Source: Closterium sp. Naga37s-1 (taxonomy: Eukaryota > Streptophyta > Zygnematophyceae > Desmidiales > Closteriaceae). From it: a DNA stretch of 64,000 nucleotides. The position numbers were made by a program, and so were the translations under genes. The notes under the pieces are model-generated. The model worked only from the letters and a program-made list of their open reading frames with translations. It was not told the origin of the DNA and did not search any database. Positions within the stretch are counted from its first letter, which is position 1; every line of letters begins with the position of its first letter. Positions 36,483 through 47,400 of this stretch are shown piece by piece. The DNA lies in the NCBI GenBank assembly GCA_947471745.1, contig CANJKZ010000971.1, forward strand, positions 2,228,001 through 2,292,000, written 5' to 3'.

Positions 36483-37417
36483 GCAGCAGCAGCACTATCA
36501 CGGATGATTCGTCTCCGCTGCCAGCGCTGCTATCGCTGGCAGTGTGCCGCCCGCTTCTGGCTGCAGGCGCTGCTGATGGCTCCATCATGGTATGGACGGA
36601 TGTGCGGTGCTGTGGGGTGTGGTGCTGTGGGGTGCGGTGGTGTGGATGTGGTGGTGGTGTGGAAGGATGATGGTGGCATGGATGGTGGGACAGGTGGTGT
36701 GTCTGATGTTGTGCCCCATGCGCTGCTCTTCTTTGTGTTATCCCATGTGGTTGACGTGATTCTGGCAGTTATGCATGTCCCCATGCCATGCCCACATTTT
36801 TAGACTTCTTAATATTGATTCAACCATGCCCACGCTGACTCCCATCACCCGTTTCCTCCGAGCCTTCATATTTCATACTACCATTCTCGTCATCAGCATT
36901 GTCACTTCGGTACCACCTCCCACCATTCTCCCTGCACACTTTATACGAATCATTCATCTATGAATCTCTAACTTGTTCTCTGCATACGTCAATCAAAATC
37001 TCGTCTCCCCTGCCCTGCACACCCTGCAATACCCCTTCACCCCACCAGCTATGATGAAAGCGGCTCACACACTCTGCCCTCTTCCCTCTGCCCTGCACAC
37101 CCTGTCGTGCCCCTTCATCTCATCAGCTATGGCACATGCATGGGTATGGCGCTGATGTCAGCATCACCCCATGGAGGCGAATCTCACATGCCCAACCACA
37201 GTCACACATGCAGGGGCCTTGCACTGCCCTCGCCTTTGCTCCTTCCAATGCTGCCACCGCTGTGGCTGCTGCTGCTGCTGCTGCTGCTGCTACGAGCGAC
37301 ACCATGGGCCCTGGCAGCAGTGCGTGGGGGGGTGACCTTGCGGCCCTGCTGCTGCTGTCGGGAGGTTTTGATGGCCGGCTGTACGTGTGGCCGTGTCTAG
37401 AGCTGAATGAAAGGTGA
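22109..37417 (+). CDS. RING finger plus seven-blade WD40 protein, 11.4 kb first intron
   Basis: Exons 22109-23290, 34688-35317, 35945-36589 and 37127-37417 join in phase 0 to 915 residues. A second in-frame ATG at 22175 has stronger context (GCCATGG) and may be the real start. The N-terminus has a C3HC4 [17 protein letters not shown], an Ala/Ser/Pro insert, then CPEC. An acidic Gly/Asp-rich linker follows. Seven WD40 blades can be read, ending at [51 protein letters not shown] (formed across the third junction) and [13 protein letters not shown] with a full propeller suggests an E3 ubiquitin ligase whose propeller binds substrate; that role is inferred. Proline- and Ser-rich insertions separate the blades. 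Intron 1 (23291-34687) holds the 28-bp array. An acceptor-side copy of exon 4 lies near 37037. Confidence 0.85.
23279..34408 (+). repeat. 28-bp minisatellite, about 397 units, built from a 5' splice junction
   Basis: The unit is GTATGTGCATGCATGG followed by TGGTCCCTCCCG. The first 12 bases (23279-23290, TGGTCCCTCTCG) are the end of RING/WD40 exon 1 and encode WSLS; the next bases are the intron start. GTATG occurs first at 23291 and last at 34403. That 11,112-base distance, allowing for one 4-base deletion near 32450, equals 397 units of 28. Every unit therefore carries a candidate donor, CG|GTATGTG. Variants (CTCTCG, CTCTTG) occur only near the two ends. The unit has no stop triplet on either strand and is not a multiple of three, so all six frames stay open through the array. 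It is best read as intron. Confidence 0.97.
34409..34600 (+). repeat. Decayed edge of the 28-bp array
   Basis: Segments such as GCATGCACTGTGG with CCAGTATGTG, CATGCTGATTCCGGTATGCG and CATGCATGGCGG with CCAGTTTGTG look like diverged 28-bp units at reduced similarity. They lie between the perfect array and the acceptor at 34687. Confidence 0.55.
35340..35630 (+). repeat. 15-bp pyrimidine repeat in RING/WD40 intron 2
   Basis: About 18-19 copies of CTTCACCCTCTCCTC (with CTCTTC variants at the start) fill the 5' half of intron 2 (35318-35944). The rest of that intron is also C/T-rich. The array stays open in the upstream exon's frame but the splice sites and WD40 structure favour intron. Confidence 0.85.
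36405..36495 (+). repeat. AGC repeat encoding a Ser run in RING/WD40 exon 3
   Basis: A run of about 25 AGC codons encodes Ser between the fifth and sixth WD40 blades. It probably forms a flexible loop and may be length-variable. Confidence 0.85.
36975..37126 (+). repeat. Acceptor-side copy of RING/WD40 exon 4
   Basis: CCCTGCCCTGCACACCCTG and the following CCCTTCACC to CAG-CTATG segment occur twice, with acceptors just before CTATG at about 37050 and at 37126. Only the second continues into the last WD40 blade in frame. Confidence 0.65.
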
Positions 37418-38744
37418 TTGTGATTCCCTGGACAGGACAGCTTTTGAGAAATCCCAAGAATTCGGGAGTCACTGGCCGTGTTTGGAGTGCAAGGTGGCGG
37501 TGACTCCCTCCCTGGGAGGGACCCCTAGTTCTTAGATTATTCTCATGTCCAACTCGTCGCAGCAAGTGCACACTTTGCTTGGTACTGTAATGCCATGCGT
37601 GCCACGTGATACTGTATGTCATCACACTGCACCTCAACGTGCTGCTCCCCACCATGTTGCACCGCATTGCACTTCCATGTCCGCAACCTGACACGATTGT
37701 TGTCATGGAGTTGTGTTTTTTTGGCATGTAATGTAATCTTGGCCCCACTCACCTCCACCCGCTTGCAAAGTGGCACTGCATCAATATCATTTTGCCTTAC
37801 GTTGTCTACGCAGTTCATACCAGTGTCTCCAATCCTGCCCACGCCAATTGGTGTTTGCGTGCTTTAGCGTTGCAAATTGTGTACCGCTAAGTGTTTTAGC
37901 GTCACATGTGCAGGTCCCGGTATGGAACACATGAACTGCAAACTGAACGATGCAAACCAAGCATTACAAGACAAGCCACAACAGAGGAACAAACACAAGG
38001 CCTACAGACTAAAAGCAGAGCGGTCGGGAAAGGCTTTGTTAACATCACTCTCAGCTACGGTAGAACCATTCAAAAGCCGATTAGCAGCCAAGCCAGCCAG
38101 TAGCACAGCCTTGCAGTGTAATGGCGAGCAGAAGAATAGAGGAGGGAGGTACGGTAGGAGAGCGCAGGAATAGAGGAGGGAGAGGAACAGAGGAGGGAGT
38201 GAGGGGAGAGCGGAGGAATGATGGAGGGTGAGTGGGGTGACTGGACCAGGGTTGTAACCACTTGATCCAGCCAAAAGTGGGGTGTTGGCCGTTAAGAGTC
38301 AGATGATTCAGCAGCCAGATAGATAGCAGCCAGTCAGGCAGCAGCCAGTAGCACAGCCAGTAACACAGCCAGCACGGCCAGCAGCACAGCCAGCAGCAAG
38401 CCAGCAGAGGAAAAATGGAGGGTGGGGCGACTGACCCAGGTTTGGGAACGGTGGGTCCAGCCAAAAGTGGGAGCGATGCTGAGCCGCTAGGCAGAAGACG
38501 ACTTTTGAGTTGACTCAAAGATGACTTTTTAGGCGTGTTTTAAGGGTTCTGAGAGGCCTCGAAACTTAGAAGTGGGGTTGATGAGCCGCTAGGCAGAGGA
38601 TTCTTTGGTCGACTCGGAAAGTGACGACTGCCGTGAGGCAAAAGTGGGGAGGATGGGATGGGAGCGTAGCCAATGGTGGGAGTGATGGCACGACGGCAAG
38701 GAAAGGAGAGGAAGCAGGAAAGGAGCGAGGAGGGGTGTGTGTGA

Positions 38745-38975
38745 TGATGGTGTTGCTGCCGCTGCTGCTGCTGGTGGTGGTGGTGGTAGTGATGATGATA
38801 CTGCTGGTGCTGATGATACTGCTGGTGATGATGATACTGCTGGTGATGATGATACTACTAGTGATGATGATACTGCTGGTGCTGATGATGCTGCTGGTGA
38901 TGATGATACTGCTAGTGATGATGATGCTGCTGGTGCTGATGATGCTGCTGGTGCTGATGATGCTGCTGGTGGTGG
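38745..38975. repeat. CTGCTGGTGATGATGATA-type microsatellite
   Basis: About 230 bases are built of interspersed CTGCTGGTG and ATGATGATA units, with a period of 18 bases in places. Long open frames across it are repeat artefacts. Confidence 0.8.
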
Positions 38976-39595
38976 TTCGGGAAGCGATGGTGGACGGTGG
39001 TGGCGATGTCAATGCGTTAGAAGCAGCTGGGGACAGTCATGCTGCTGGCGACGATGGTGATGCTCGGAGGGGAAAAAAGGCCATCAAATTGGATTGGATT
39101 GGATTGAAGGATGCAGGCGAGCAGCAGCGGCATGTGCTACTGCAGAAAAAAACCATCGTTTCGTCCATTAGTCCATACATCCGTCCGTCCATCCGTCCAT
39201 CCGTCCATTCATTGAACCATCCTTCCATCCATCCGTCCATTCATTGAACCATCCTTCCATCCATCCAACCATCCATCCATCCATGTACAGAGGATGCTGC
39301 TGATTGAACCATGCGAGTGAGAGAAAAGAAACAGGTGGGAGGTGGCACTGAGCAAGTGGAGCGACAGGGGGAATAGGACAGCACTCGCGAATGCCAAGGC
39401 TGCTGCTGCTGCTGCTGCTGACCGTCCCACACAAAGAACGTGGGTTGCTGAAACAGACTGCCGCGAGATTTGACCCATCTGTCCATCTGTCACATGGGCA
39501 GCGCCAAAAAAAAAAGAAATGATCTTCGAGTCACGTGACTTGGAAACACGCAAAGCAGAAGTAGTGCCTGGTGACAACGACGGTCGCACGACGCT

Positions 39596-39706
39596 TGTTA
39601 CGCCACTGGTTACGCCACTGGGTACGCCACTGGTTACGCCACTGGGTACGCCAGTTTGTTACGCTGCTGGCTACACCGCTGGTTCCGTTGCTGGTTTCGC
39701 CGCTGG
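39596..39706. repeat. GTTACGCCACTGG tandem repeat
   Basis: About five to eight short imperfect units of (G/T)TACGCCACTGG(T/G) lie just past the bHLH stop codon, probably within its 3' UTR. Confidence 0.7.
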
Positions 39707-41592
39707 TTACAGAGTCAGCACGTGCTCGAGCAGATTGGCCTTCTCAGCCTGCAAGTTGCGGATTTTGGCCTTTAGTGCGTCAATGTACGTCAGCGTCTCG
39801 CACAGCAGCGTCTCCGTGGTGATGCGCGGATTGCACAGCGGAATCGCCGCCTTCAGCTGCTCCAGACGGTGGCTGCAGCGCGGGGAAGAGGGGAAAGGGG
39901 GGAGGGGAGGGGGAGGGACACAGAGGGGAGAAGAAAGGATTCGTTGGAGAAGGCAAGTTTGGAAAGTTGATGGGCGACAACGCGGAAGAGGGAGGGAATA
40001 TGTGGAGAAAGGGCGTCGATAAGGACAGCGCGCACGGCGGACAGCGCGCACGGCGGACAGCGCGCATGGCGAACAACGCGCGTGAAAAACATTGCGTACG
40101 GCTGCAGACTGTGCGCATGGCGCGGGGATGACGACCATCGCACGCCTCATCTTTCGTGTCCGCCATACCTGATATTGTTCCGCCTCTTCCGCTCCGCCAC
40201 TGTGCGCGGACGCACCGAGCGTGCAGCATCTCCCCCCAGACCGTCCAGGTCCAGTCCCGACCCCAGCGCGCCCGCGCTGCGCTTCATCCCCGCCCTGCCC
40301 GCTCCGCCGGTTCCGCCGCTGCTCCCCCCCCGTTCCCCTGGACTACAGTTCCCCGCGGGACTGTCATCCCCCGCCCCCCCCGCGCCTCGCTGTTGCTCCG
40401 GGCAGGTCTCTACGTTGCTGTCGCCGGAGCTGTCGCCGGCAGTGTGCTGATCGTCGCGCGTACGACGCCGGGCGTGGTCGTCGTTCGCGTCGTTCTGCAG
40501 CGTCGCACGATGGCGATGGTTTTCGCGAGTAAAATCGTCGTCGCGACATTCCCCGCCGGGTGACCCGCCGATTGTCCGCATTCCGACACTCAGCTTCAAT
40601 TCCGCCGCCTCCGCCGGCCCCGCTGCCGACGCGCCAAGGTCCCGACCGATCGAACCGCGTCTTGGGGAGAGAGTGAGACCCGCAGACGCGCCGACAGCTC
40701 CGGCGACGCCGGCAGGAGTGCCGAAAGCGGCGGCGCCGGTTGCGCGAGCGATGTCGCGGAGAACGGCTTGCTGAAGCGCCGCCGCGGCCGACGAGCCGAG
40801 CGCGCCGCGTGCTGCGGTGTAATCAAGTCTGGCTCCGTGTAACCCGGCGGCGGCGGCGGTGCCATCTTGCTGACGGAAATTGCGGGCGAAGGACGGGAGG
40901 TTGGCGTATTGCTGGAGCAGCGCGGGCAGAAGCGCCTGCGCCTGCACCTGCGCTGCTTGCGCCGCCGCTTGAGTCTGTGCAGGTGGCGGTTGCTGCTGCT
41001 GCGCCTGCTGCTGCTGCTGCTGCATCCCAAATCGAACTAGCGGCTGGAGCGCCAAAATTGCCTCGTCCATTCTCATTCCACCGCCACCCCCGCCGCCATT
41101 TGCGGGGACTTGAAATCCGCCGTTTAATGCGGCAGTTGCTGCGGCAGTGGTGTTTGGGGCGGCTGCAGTTTGACCCGCGGCGCTTGCAACGCCGGCAAGC
41201 TCGGCAAGCAGGCTCGGGGAGAGGTTAGGCGGGAGGTTCGACAACAAGCCGTTGTTAGCATGGAGTTTCGTGCGCGCGTCGAGCGACGCTTTGAACGCCG
41301 CAAGGGACGCAGGCGGAGAGAAAAACGGTTTTCCCGCATGATCCGTCGCCGCAGGTGCCGCTGCAGCAACCACGGCGGCGGCCATCGCGTGATCAGCGAA
41401 ACTATGAGGCGCAGCCGCGCGAAACGCGACGGGGGAAGGCGAGACTGTTAATGGGCCCGGTTCGTTCTGCCCTGCTATTTTATTGTTAGAAAGCTCAAAT
41501 TTCTCTCGCGGCGGGGGTTCATTCCGCGGCGCTGAACCAGGCGGCTCGGCTGCCGAGCCAGGGCACGCGAGCTCCAGAAGCGTGTCGGCCAT
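39707..41592 (-). CDS. bHLH transcription factor, two exons
   Basis: Exon 1 is 41592-40169 and exon 2 is 39872-39707, giving 529 residues. The intron falls inside the bHLH: exon 1 ends RPRTVAERKRRNNI plus two bases, and exon 2 completes Ser and continues HRLEQLKAAIPLCNP, then TETLLCETLTYIDALK. The basic region keeps the E-R-x-R-R pattern that contacts E-box DNA. Helix 2 runs into a short coiled-coil-like tail (KIRNLQAEKANLLEHVL). The N-terminal 460 residues are Ala/Gln/Pro-rich and lack other domains, typical of an activation or dimer-modulating region. The start, AAAATGGCC, is plausible. The factor likely acts as a nuclear dimer; targets are unknown. The intron holds a GCGCACGGCGGACA repeat (about 40026-40075) but no exon copies. 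Confidence 0.9.
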
Positions 41593-43641
41593 TTTGGAGA
41601 GAAATCACACAAGAAAGTACATGAGGCGATGAAACTGAAGATAATCGCACCTTCAGGCTCAAACGCAGGGATCAAGAAGGAGCGGTGGATGGTTTTTGCA
41701 AGAAAAGCTTGTTGAGTGACGAATTTGAGGTGAGTGACGAGTTATTCTGGTAAGGAGAGCAAGCGTGCTACCCATCCGCTTTTTTTAGTCGCTGCTTGCC
41801 AGCCAGCCACGGCCACTGGGATGAAAAGGGAGGTGAGTTCGGGAAGGGAGGGGGGGGGGCTGTGCGGGGATGCGGGCGGGAAACAAGGTGGAATGGGGAA
41901 GGTCAAGGGGGGATGATGGGGGTTGTTGGGTTGAACATAGGCTACAGTGATTGATTGACACCACTTGCTGACAGCGGGGGTAGTTTACCCAACTTGACTG
42001 CCCATGCCCTGCCACGACAGAGAAGCATACGAGGAAGCAGCACGGGGGTGTGGGGGAGCTTGGCCCTAGTGGGGAAACGCGGGTTTGGTTTGGAGTGTTG
42101 ATTTTCATGGAGTGTTGCGTAAGCTCATGGGAGTTTGTCGAAAAGGAAAGGGGGTGGATGGGCGGGGAATTTGAAGTTTTGCCAGCAGTGTCTCCCTCGG
42201 GCGCCTGTGTCAGTCCAGCAGGCGCGGGGGAGCAAAGATGTGCCACGCGCACCTTGCGCTGGCGGGAGTGACAGTGGCATGAATTGGCATCACGCTGGCG
42301 TGCGACCTCAAGTGTTCTGCTTTCTTCCCTTAGGTTTGGTGATTCGCCATTGTACTGTAAGACGACGACGAAGACGACAGACACACCCTCTAGATTGCCT
42401 GAGCTGAAGGACAGCACAATTTGTCATCTAATATTCTCGCCGGTTGATGGCAAAGCATGAAGGGGCTGCCTTTAAAAAAAAAAGTCAATTGACAGAAAAA
42501 GTTCACGCTGGTGTTTACAACTATGCGGTTCTACGTGTGTACCTGATCTCAAGAGTACAAGTAGAGGCATTTAAAAACTCCACTGGATGCATCCACCCCG
42601 TTCCGTTGATCTCGAAATATGGGTGACACCACTGCAGGGGAGATACCTCATGTGAGATGTTTGCTGTGCCTGCTCACAGCCTCACACGCGACAAAGAGTA
42701 CCTCAGCTGCGATGATGAGCCAACATGTTCACTGCACAAGCGTCACCGTCGGCATCACTTGCTTGCTTTGACCACTTTTGATTCGACAAATGTGAACGAT
42801 GGATCTTCAGAAAACAACTGTACAGTTCCGCCACGACTGGAAATGCATGTGCAATTGCACAATTTGGGTAAGTTTTCTATTCTCGAAATTAGAAAACATT
42901 ATGTGGAAAGTGCTGGGCAGTAAGAAAAATCACTTGTGGATTGCTAACATCTGTTCTGTTCTCTGCCACCCTACTCCATCAGCCAAAATTATAAACAGTG
43001 AAAAACAGACTCAACGTAACGTTAACGCGTTATTTCGAACCCGTGTTCAGCTGTTCACACTCACAAACCTGCTGCTGAAGTGGCTAGCTAGCAGCTCTAG
43101 CGACACTGCCAAAACCAAGGAGCAGCGCATCTTTGGAGATTTCTGCTGCCGAGCCAATTCAAGCTCACGCACCGCTAGCCTCTGTGCACGTGCCCATTTT
43201 TTCATAGTGCAACTGCCTCCACCTCATCACCACCACCGCCACCAGCCTTCCCGCCCACTCCAGTGGACAAGTTATGGATGGCATACAGTGCGACATTGCA
43301 CCAAAAGGGGTGTCCACCACATCCAAGGAGGGCCGGGTCAGCATGTTTTGGGAGAACGTGTAGACTCGGTTCGGAAGATTTTCAATGACTGCGGATCAAC
43401 CGGAAGTTTTTTCAGAACACTGGGACGCAACTGCCCAAAGTGTGGAGAGGGTGGGGGGGAGCGGCTACCCCAGCTCTGCCTGAACAGAAAATCAGCATTG
43501 TACCTTTTCCTTTGCTCATTTTCGCACTCCCAAATATACAACCGCACAAGCATTGCATTTTTACCGTGACAACAATACATCATAATTTCTCCATGCATTT
43601 ACGTTGTTCGTGTCGTGTGACTTCCGTCATCCCTGGGACAA
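41593..43641. other. Intergenic region, no supported gene
   Basis: This is about 2 kb upstream of the bHLH start and downstream of the RecG 3' end. Open frames here (for example across 42800-43570) have no domain-like content and a normal random composition. The bHLH promoter and 5' UTR should lie at its left end. Confidence 0.5.
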
Positions 43642-43916
43642 CCTCCCGGTATGTGCATGCATGGTGGTCCCTCCCGGTATGTGCATGCATGGTGGTCCCT
43701 CCCGGTATGTGCATGCATGGTGGTCCCTCCCGGTATGTGCATGCATGGTGGTCCCTCCCGGTATGTGCATGCATGGTGGTCCCTCCCGGTATGTGCATGC
43801 ATGGTGGTCCCTCCCGGTATGTGCATGCATGGTGGTCCCTCCCGGTATGTGCATGCATGGTGGTCCCTCCCGGTATGTGCATGCATGGTGGTCCCTCCCG
43901 GTATGTGCATGCATGG
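43642..43916 (+). repeat. Second, ten-copy array of the 28-bp splice-junction repeat
   Basis: Ten GTATGTGCATGCATGG segments occur from 43649 to 43916, at exact 28-base spacing with TGGTCCCTCCCG between. The sequence matches the interior units of the large array 9 kb away, not its edge variants. The left flank is GACAACC and the right flank GGAGGCTGC; neither is a recognised exon. Confidence 0.97.
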
Positions 43917-44455
43917 GAGGCTGCAAACAGTGCAGTATACTGTACACGTAGTGGTGGGCCATAGATACAGTGTTGGGTGGACACAACACAACACTAGCCC
44001 ATAAAAAGGACAGCGAGCAATATTCGACCACGACAATGCTAGTAAGACAAAAATGGTCCCACCAACGCGGATCCCACCCACCGCTACCACATGCGCTCAT
44101 TGCCGAACCACATGGTCCAGCCTAAGGTGAAACCCACTTAATTTTCATTACGGGATGACTGGCTGTTGGCGCAACAAAAGGGGTGAAACTCGCTGTACCT
44201 ATCGCCTGCCTTCGACACCGTTGGCAGGTGCGGAATGTTGGTGACACTTATGAGAATGGGAGAGATTGTTGTGGTGTTTCTTGTGTTGTGTTTGGATGGC
44301 GTTTTTAATCGAACGTTTCTTTATCTCGGAGTCGAATGCTATATTGTGTCCTTTTTGCTGGGCGATAGAAGAACAGCCGACCGAAACATGCAGGTTGTAG
44401 CCTCTGCTCTACTTAGGGCTCAATATTGATGATCTTGTAGCTGGACAGTTGGCAC
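43917..44455. other. Intergenic, no feature seen
   Basis: About 540 bases between the small 28-bp array and the proposed last RecG exon. No coding, RNA or repeat feature was recognised. Confidence 0.45.
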
Positions 44456-47400
44456 CTACCGATCTGTAGAGGCTGCATGAATGCAGACGCATGGCTCAAT
44501 AGCCTGCTTACGGTATAAACAAGTTTGGCCATCGCACTCCCGATAATTGGACGTCTCAAAAGTTGTCTCGGGGCAGTATCCCGGTCTCCTGAGCGCTTCT
44601 GACAGCAGCACCACTTCCACAGTCTCCTCCGTACAGCTCATCCATTTGGGTGCCGCTCCCTCGGCTGTAATTATTTTTGGCGGCACCTGTATCCTGGGTT
44701 CCTGCGTCCTCTGTATTCTAACACTCTGCCGGCCATCCCTCTAGCCAGGTTTCACCAGTATCCTGCACTTCCTGGAAGCATCGCCACTTCCACCGACGAC
44801 TCCTTTGCACAGGGCATCCATTCAAGTGCCCCTCCCTCGGCTGTCATTATTTCTTAGACGACTCAGAAGTCCTATTTTGAGACGTTTCAAAAGCCCTGGC
44901 AGCAGCACCACTTCCACCGGCTCCTTCACTGCGTCGCATATGGGTACCCGCCCCTCGGCTGTCATAATGAGCATCCCCTGTTCCACCAAAAGTCCAGCCC
45001 CTGCCTTCCCTTCAGCCGGGGCACACTAGGTCATCCGCATTAGAAAGAGATATTCAGGAACAGAAGACCGTCATGCATAATTCTCTTCGCTAACCTTAAT
45101 CTCTCAGCTCAGTGCGCAGAGGCAGACGAATGGTTTCGAATCCGAAGCTCCTGATCCAAAGCAGGGTCCATCTTCCCAGGCGGTTTACTTGCTTCAGCCA
45201 CCTCCTGTACAGGCCATTCGACAGCACATGGTTACCACGGGAACACAATCACAGGAAAGACCGATACAAGCTTCTCATGAGAAGCGGGGTTGACCATGGT
45301 CCACCAAAGATGCGATGCTGCTCCGAGAAGGAGTTGGAGCAATAAGTGGCTAGGGCAATTCACCCAGTCACAAAATCACCTGCAGCGAATCATAAGGCAG
45401 CAACTCAAGATGATCCCTCATCCTCGCACACTCACTTGTGCAGGACCATTCACCCATTCACACACCTCAGCGGCCCGTCTTGCATCTTCCAAAACGTCCA
45501 CATCGCGGTTCAGCCGCACGAGCTTGAATCCCAACAAACACCCAACCTATTCGGCGGGTTCCGCCCCCGTTTCCTGATTCCACGGCCATCCCAGTGCCGT
45601 CGATTTTCAGGCTGCGTTCTGTTGGCGAACAAGCCATTTGCGACTGCCGCACATGTACTGCAGGCTGTGTTTTCCTCATCAGAATGCCCACATCACGGCC
45701 CAGCATCAGCAGGTTGAACCCGAATGAACAGCCCCCGTTAACACCCCAGGGCCCTTTACCAACCCCCACACACCTCAGCAGCCTGCATGGCTTCATTCAA
45801 AATGTCCACATCTCGGTCCAGCCGAGCCAGGTTCAACCGCGGCAGCCGCCCCGACTGCGTTCTTCCCAGCCGCTTCCCAATCAACACCAATAGCCATGAA
45901 CCATCACCCCAGCAACCTCTTCTCACCCCAGCAACCTCTTCTCACCCCAGCAACCTCTTCTCACCCCAGCAACCTCTTCTCACCCCAGCAACCTCTTCTC
46001 ACCCCAGCAACCTCTTCTCACCTCAGCAGCCTGCATGGCTTCGTTCAGAATGTCCACATCTCGGTCCAGCCGTGCCAGGTTGAATCCCAACCAACACCCA
46101 ATACTTCAGCATTCCCTCACCAATCCCCCATGACCGCTCCCCTCACCCACCCCCCACGCACCTCAGCGGCCTGCATCGCCTCATTCAGAATGTCCACATC
46201 TCGGTCCAGCCTCGCGAGGTTGAATCCCGGCAGCCGCCCCGACTGCTTGCTCCCCAGCAGCTCCCCCGGCCCTCTCATCTTGAGGTCCAGCTGGGCCAAA
46301 ACCAAGCCGTCCTGGAACGTGTAGGGGCGGGGGGTGGGAAAGAGGGGCGGGGGGTGGGAAAGAGGGGCGGGGGGTGGGAAAGAGGGGCGGGGGGTGGGAA
46401 AGAGGGGAGGGGGTGGGAAAGAGGGGAGGGGTGTTGCCCTCTTCCCACACACACATGCAGACACAGGCACATGCACATGCACACCCTCTTCCCCACCCCC
46501 TGTCCCCTGTACACAAATGTGATGTCCCTAGCAGCTTCAGCTTGTGCCGAGCGCTCTTACTGCTGCCCCTCTGGCGCTGCCCCTCTGGCGCTGCCCCTCA
46601 CGCATACGTGCAGACGCAGGCACACGCACACACACCCCGACACACACACCCTGGCACACACACCCCACACACCAACACCCACACACATACATGTGTTGAC
46701 TCCAGCAGCTTCAGCTTGTGCCGCGCGCCCTTGCTGCTGCCCACCAGCAGGCAGCGCGAGGGGCGTTGCCCTCTCCCCACACACACGCACAGGCACAGGC
46801 ACACCCTCTTACCCCCACCCTCTTCCCCCCACCCCACTTCCCCTGTACACACGTGTGAAGTTTCCAGCAGTTTCAGCTTGTGCCACGCGCCCTTACTGCT
46901 GCCCACCAGTAGGCAGCGCGAGGGGCGCTGCCCTCTCCCCACACACACGCACAGGCACAGGCACGGGCACGCGCACACCCACACCCTATTCCCTCCCCTT
47001 CCCCCCCCCCGTACACACGTGTGTTGACTCCAGCAGCTTCAGCTTGTGCCGCGCGCCCTTACTGCTGCCCACTAGCAGGCAGCGCGAGGGGCGTTGCCCT
47101 CTGCCCACGCGCCCCCTCAGCTGGTGCAGCTGGGCCAAGCCGTAGCGCTCCGCATGCTCCACCAGCATCACCGTCGCCTCGGGAATGTCGATTCCCACTT
47201 CTATGACAGTCGTGCACACGAGAACCTGGGATGGGACGCAAGGAAGGGAAAGGTCAGTTTTGCATGTCGAATGGTGCAGCTGGGCCAGCCCGTAGCGCTC
47301 TGCATGCTCCACCAGCATGACTGCTGCTTCAGGAATGTCTATGCCGACTTCTATGACAGTCGTACACACGAGCACCTGAGCAGCAGCACGAGGGAGGGAA

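Larger units (their letters stand above)
37418..39706. other. Intergenic region between convergent genes, rich in simple repeats
   Basis: This is about 2.3 kb between the 3' ends of the RING/WD40 (+) and bHLH (-) genes. It includes GGGTCCAGCCAAAAGTGG-type direct repeats (near 38263 and 38454), GAGCCGCTAGGCAG repeated near 38480 and 38582, AGCCAGTAGCACAGCC repeats (38330-38400) and a CCATCC-type tract (39180-39290). A TTTTGAG palindrome lies at 38503-38519. No coding sequence was recognised. Confidence 0.5.

Noticed and set aside
41785-42417. Possible minus-strand gene upstream of the bHLH gene
   Set aside because: Low-quality open frame with Pro/Ser bias from C/T-rich DNA; more likely promoter or UTR.
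43015-43050. tRNA-like T-loop (GGTTCGAA on the minus strand)
   Set aside because: No matching acceptor stem or D-arm could be paired around it.
42799-43569. Possible gene of about 256 residues on the plus strand
   Set aside because: No domain-like sequence, no splice or start support, and composition typical of random sequence.
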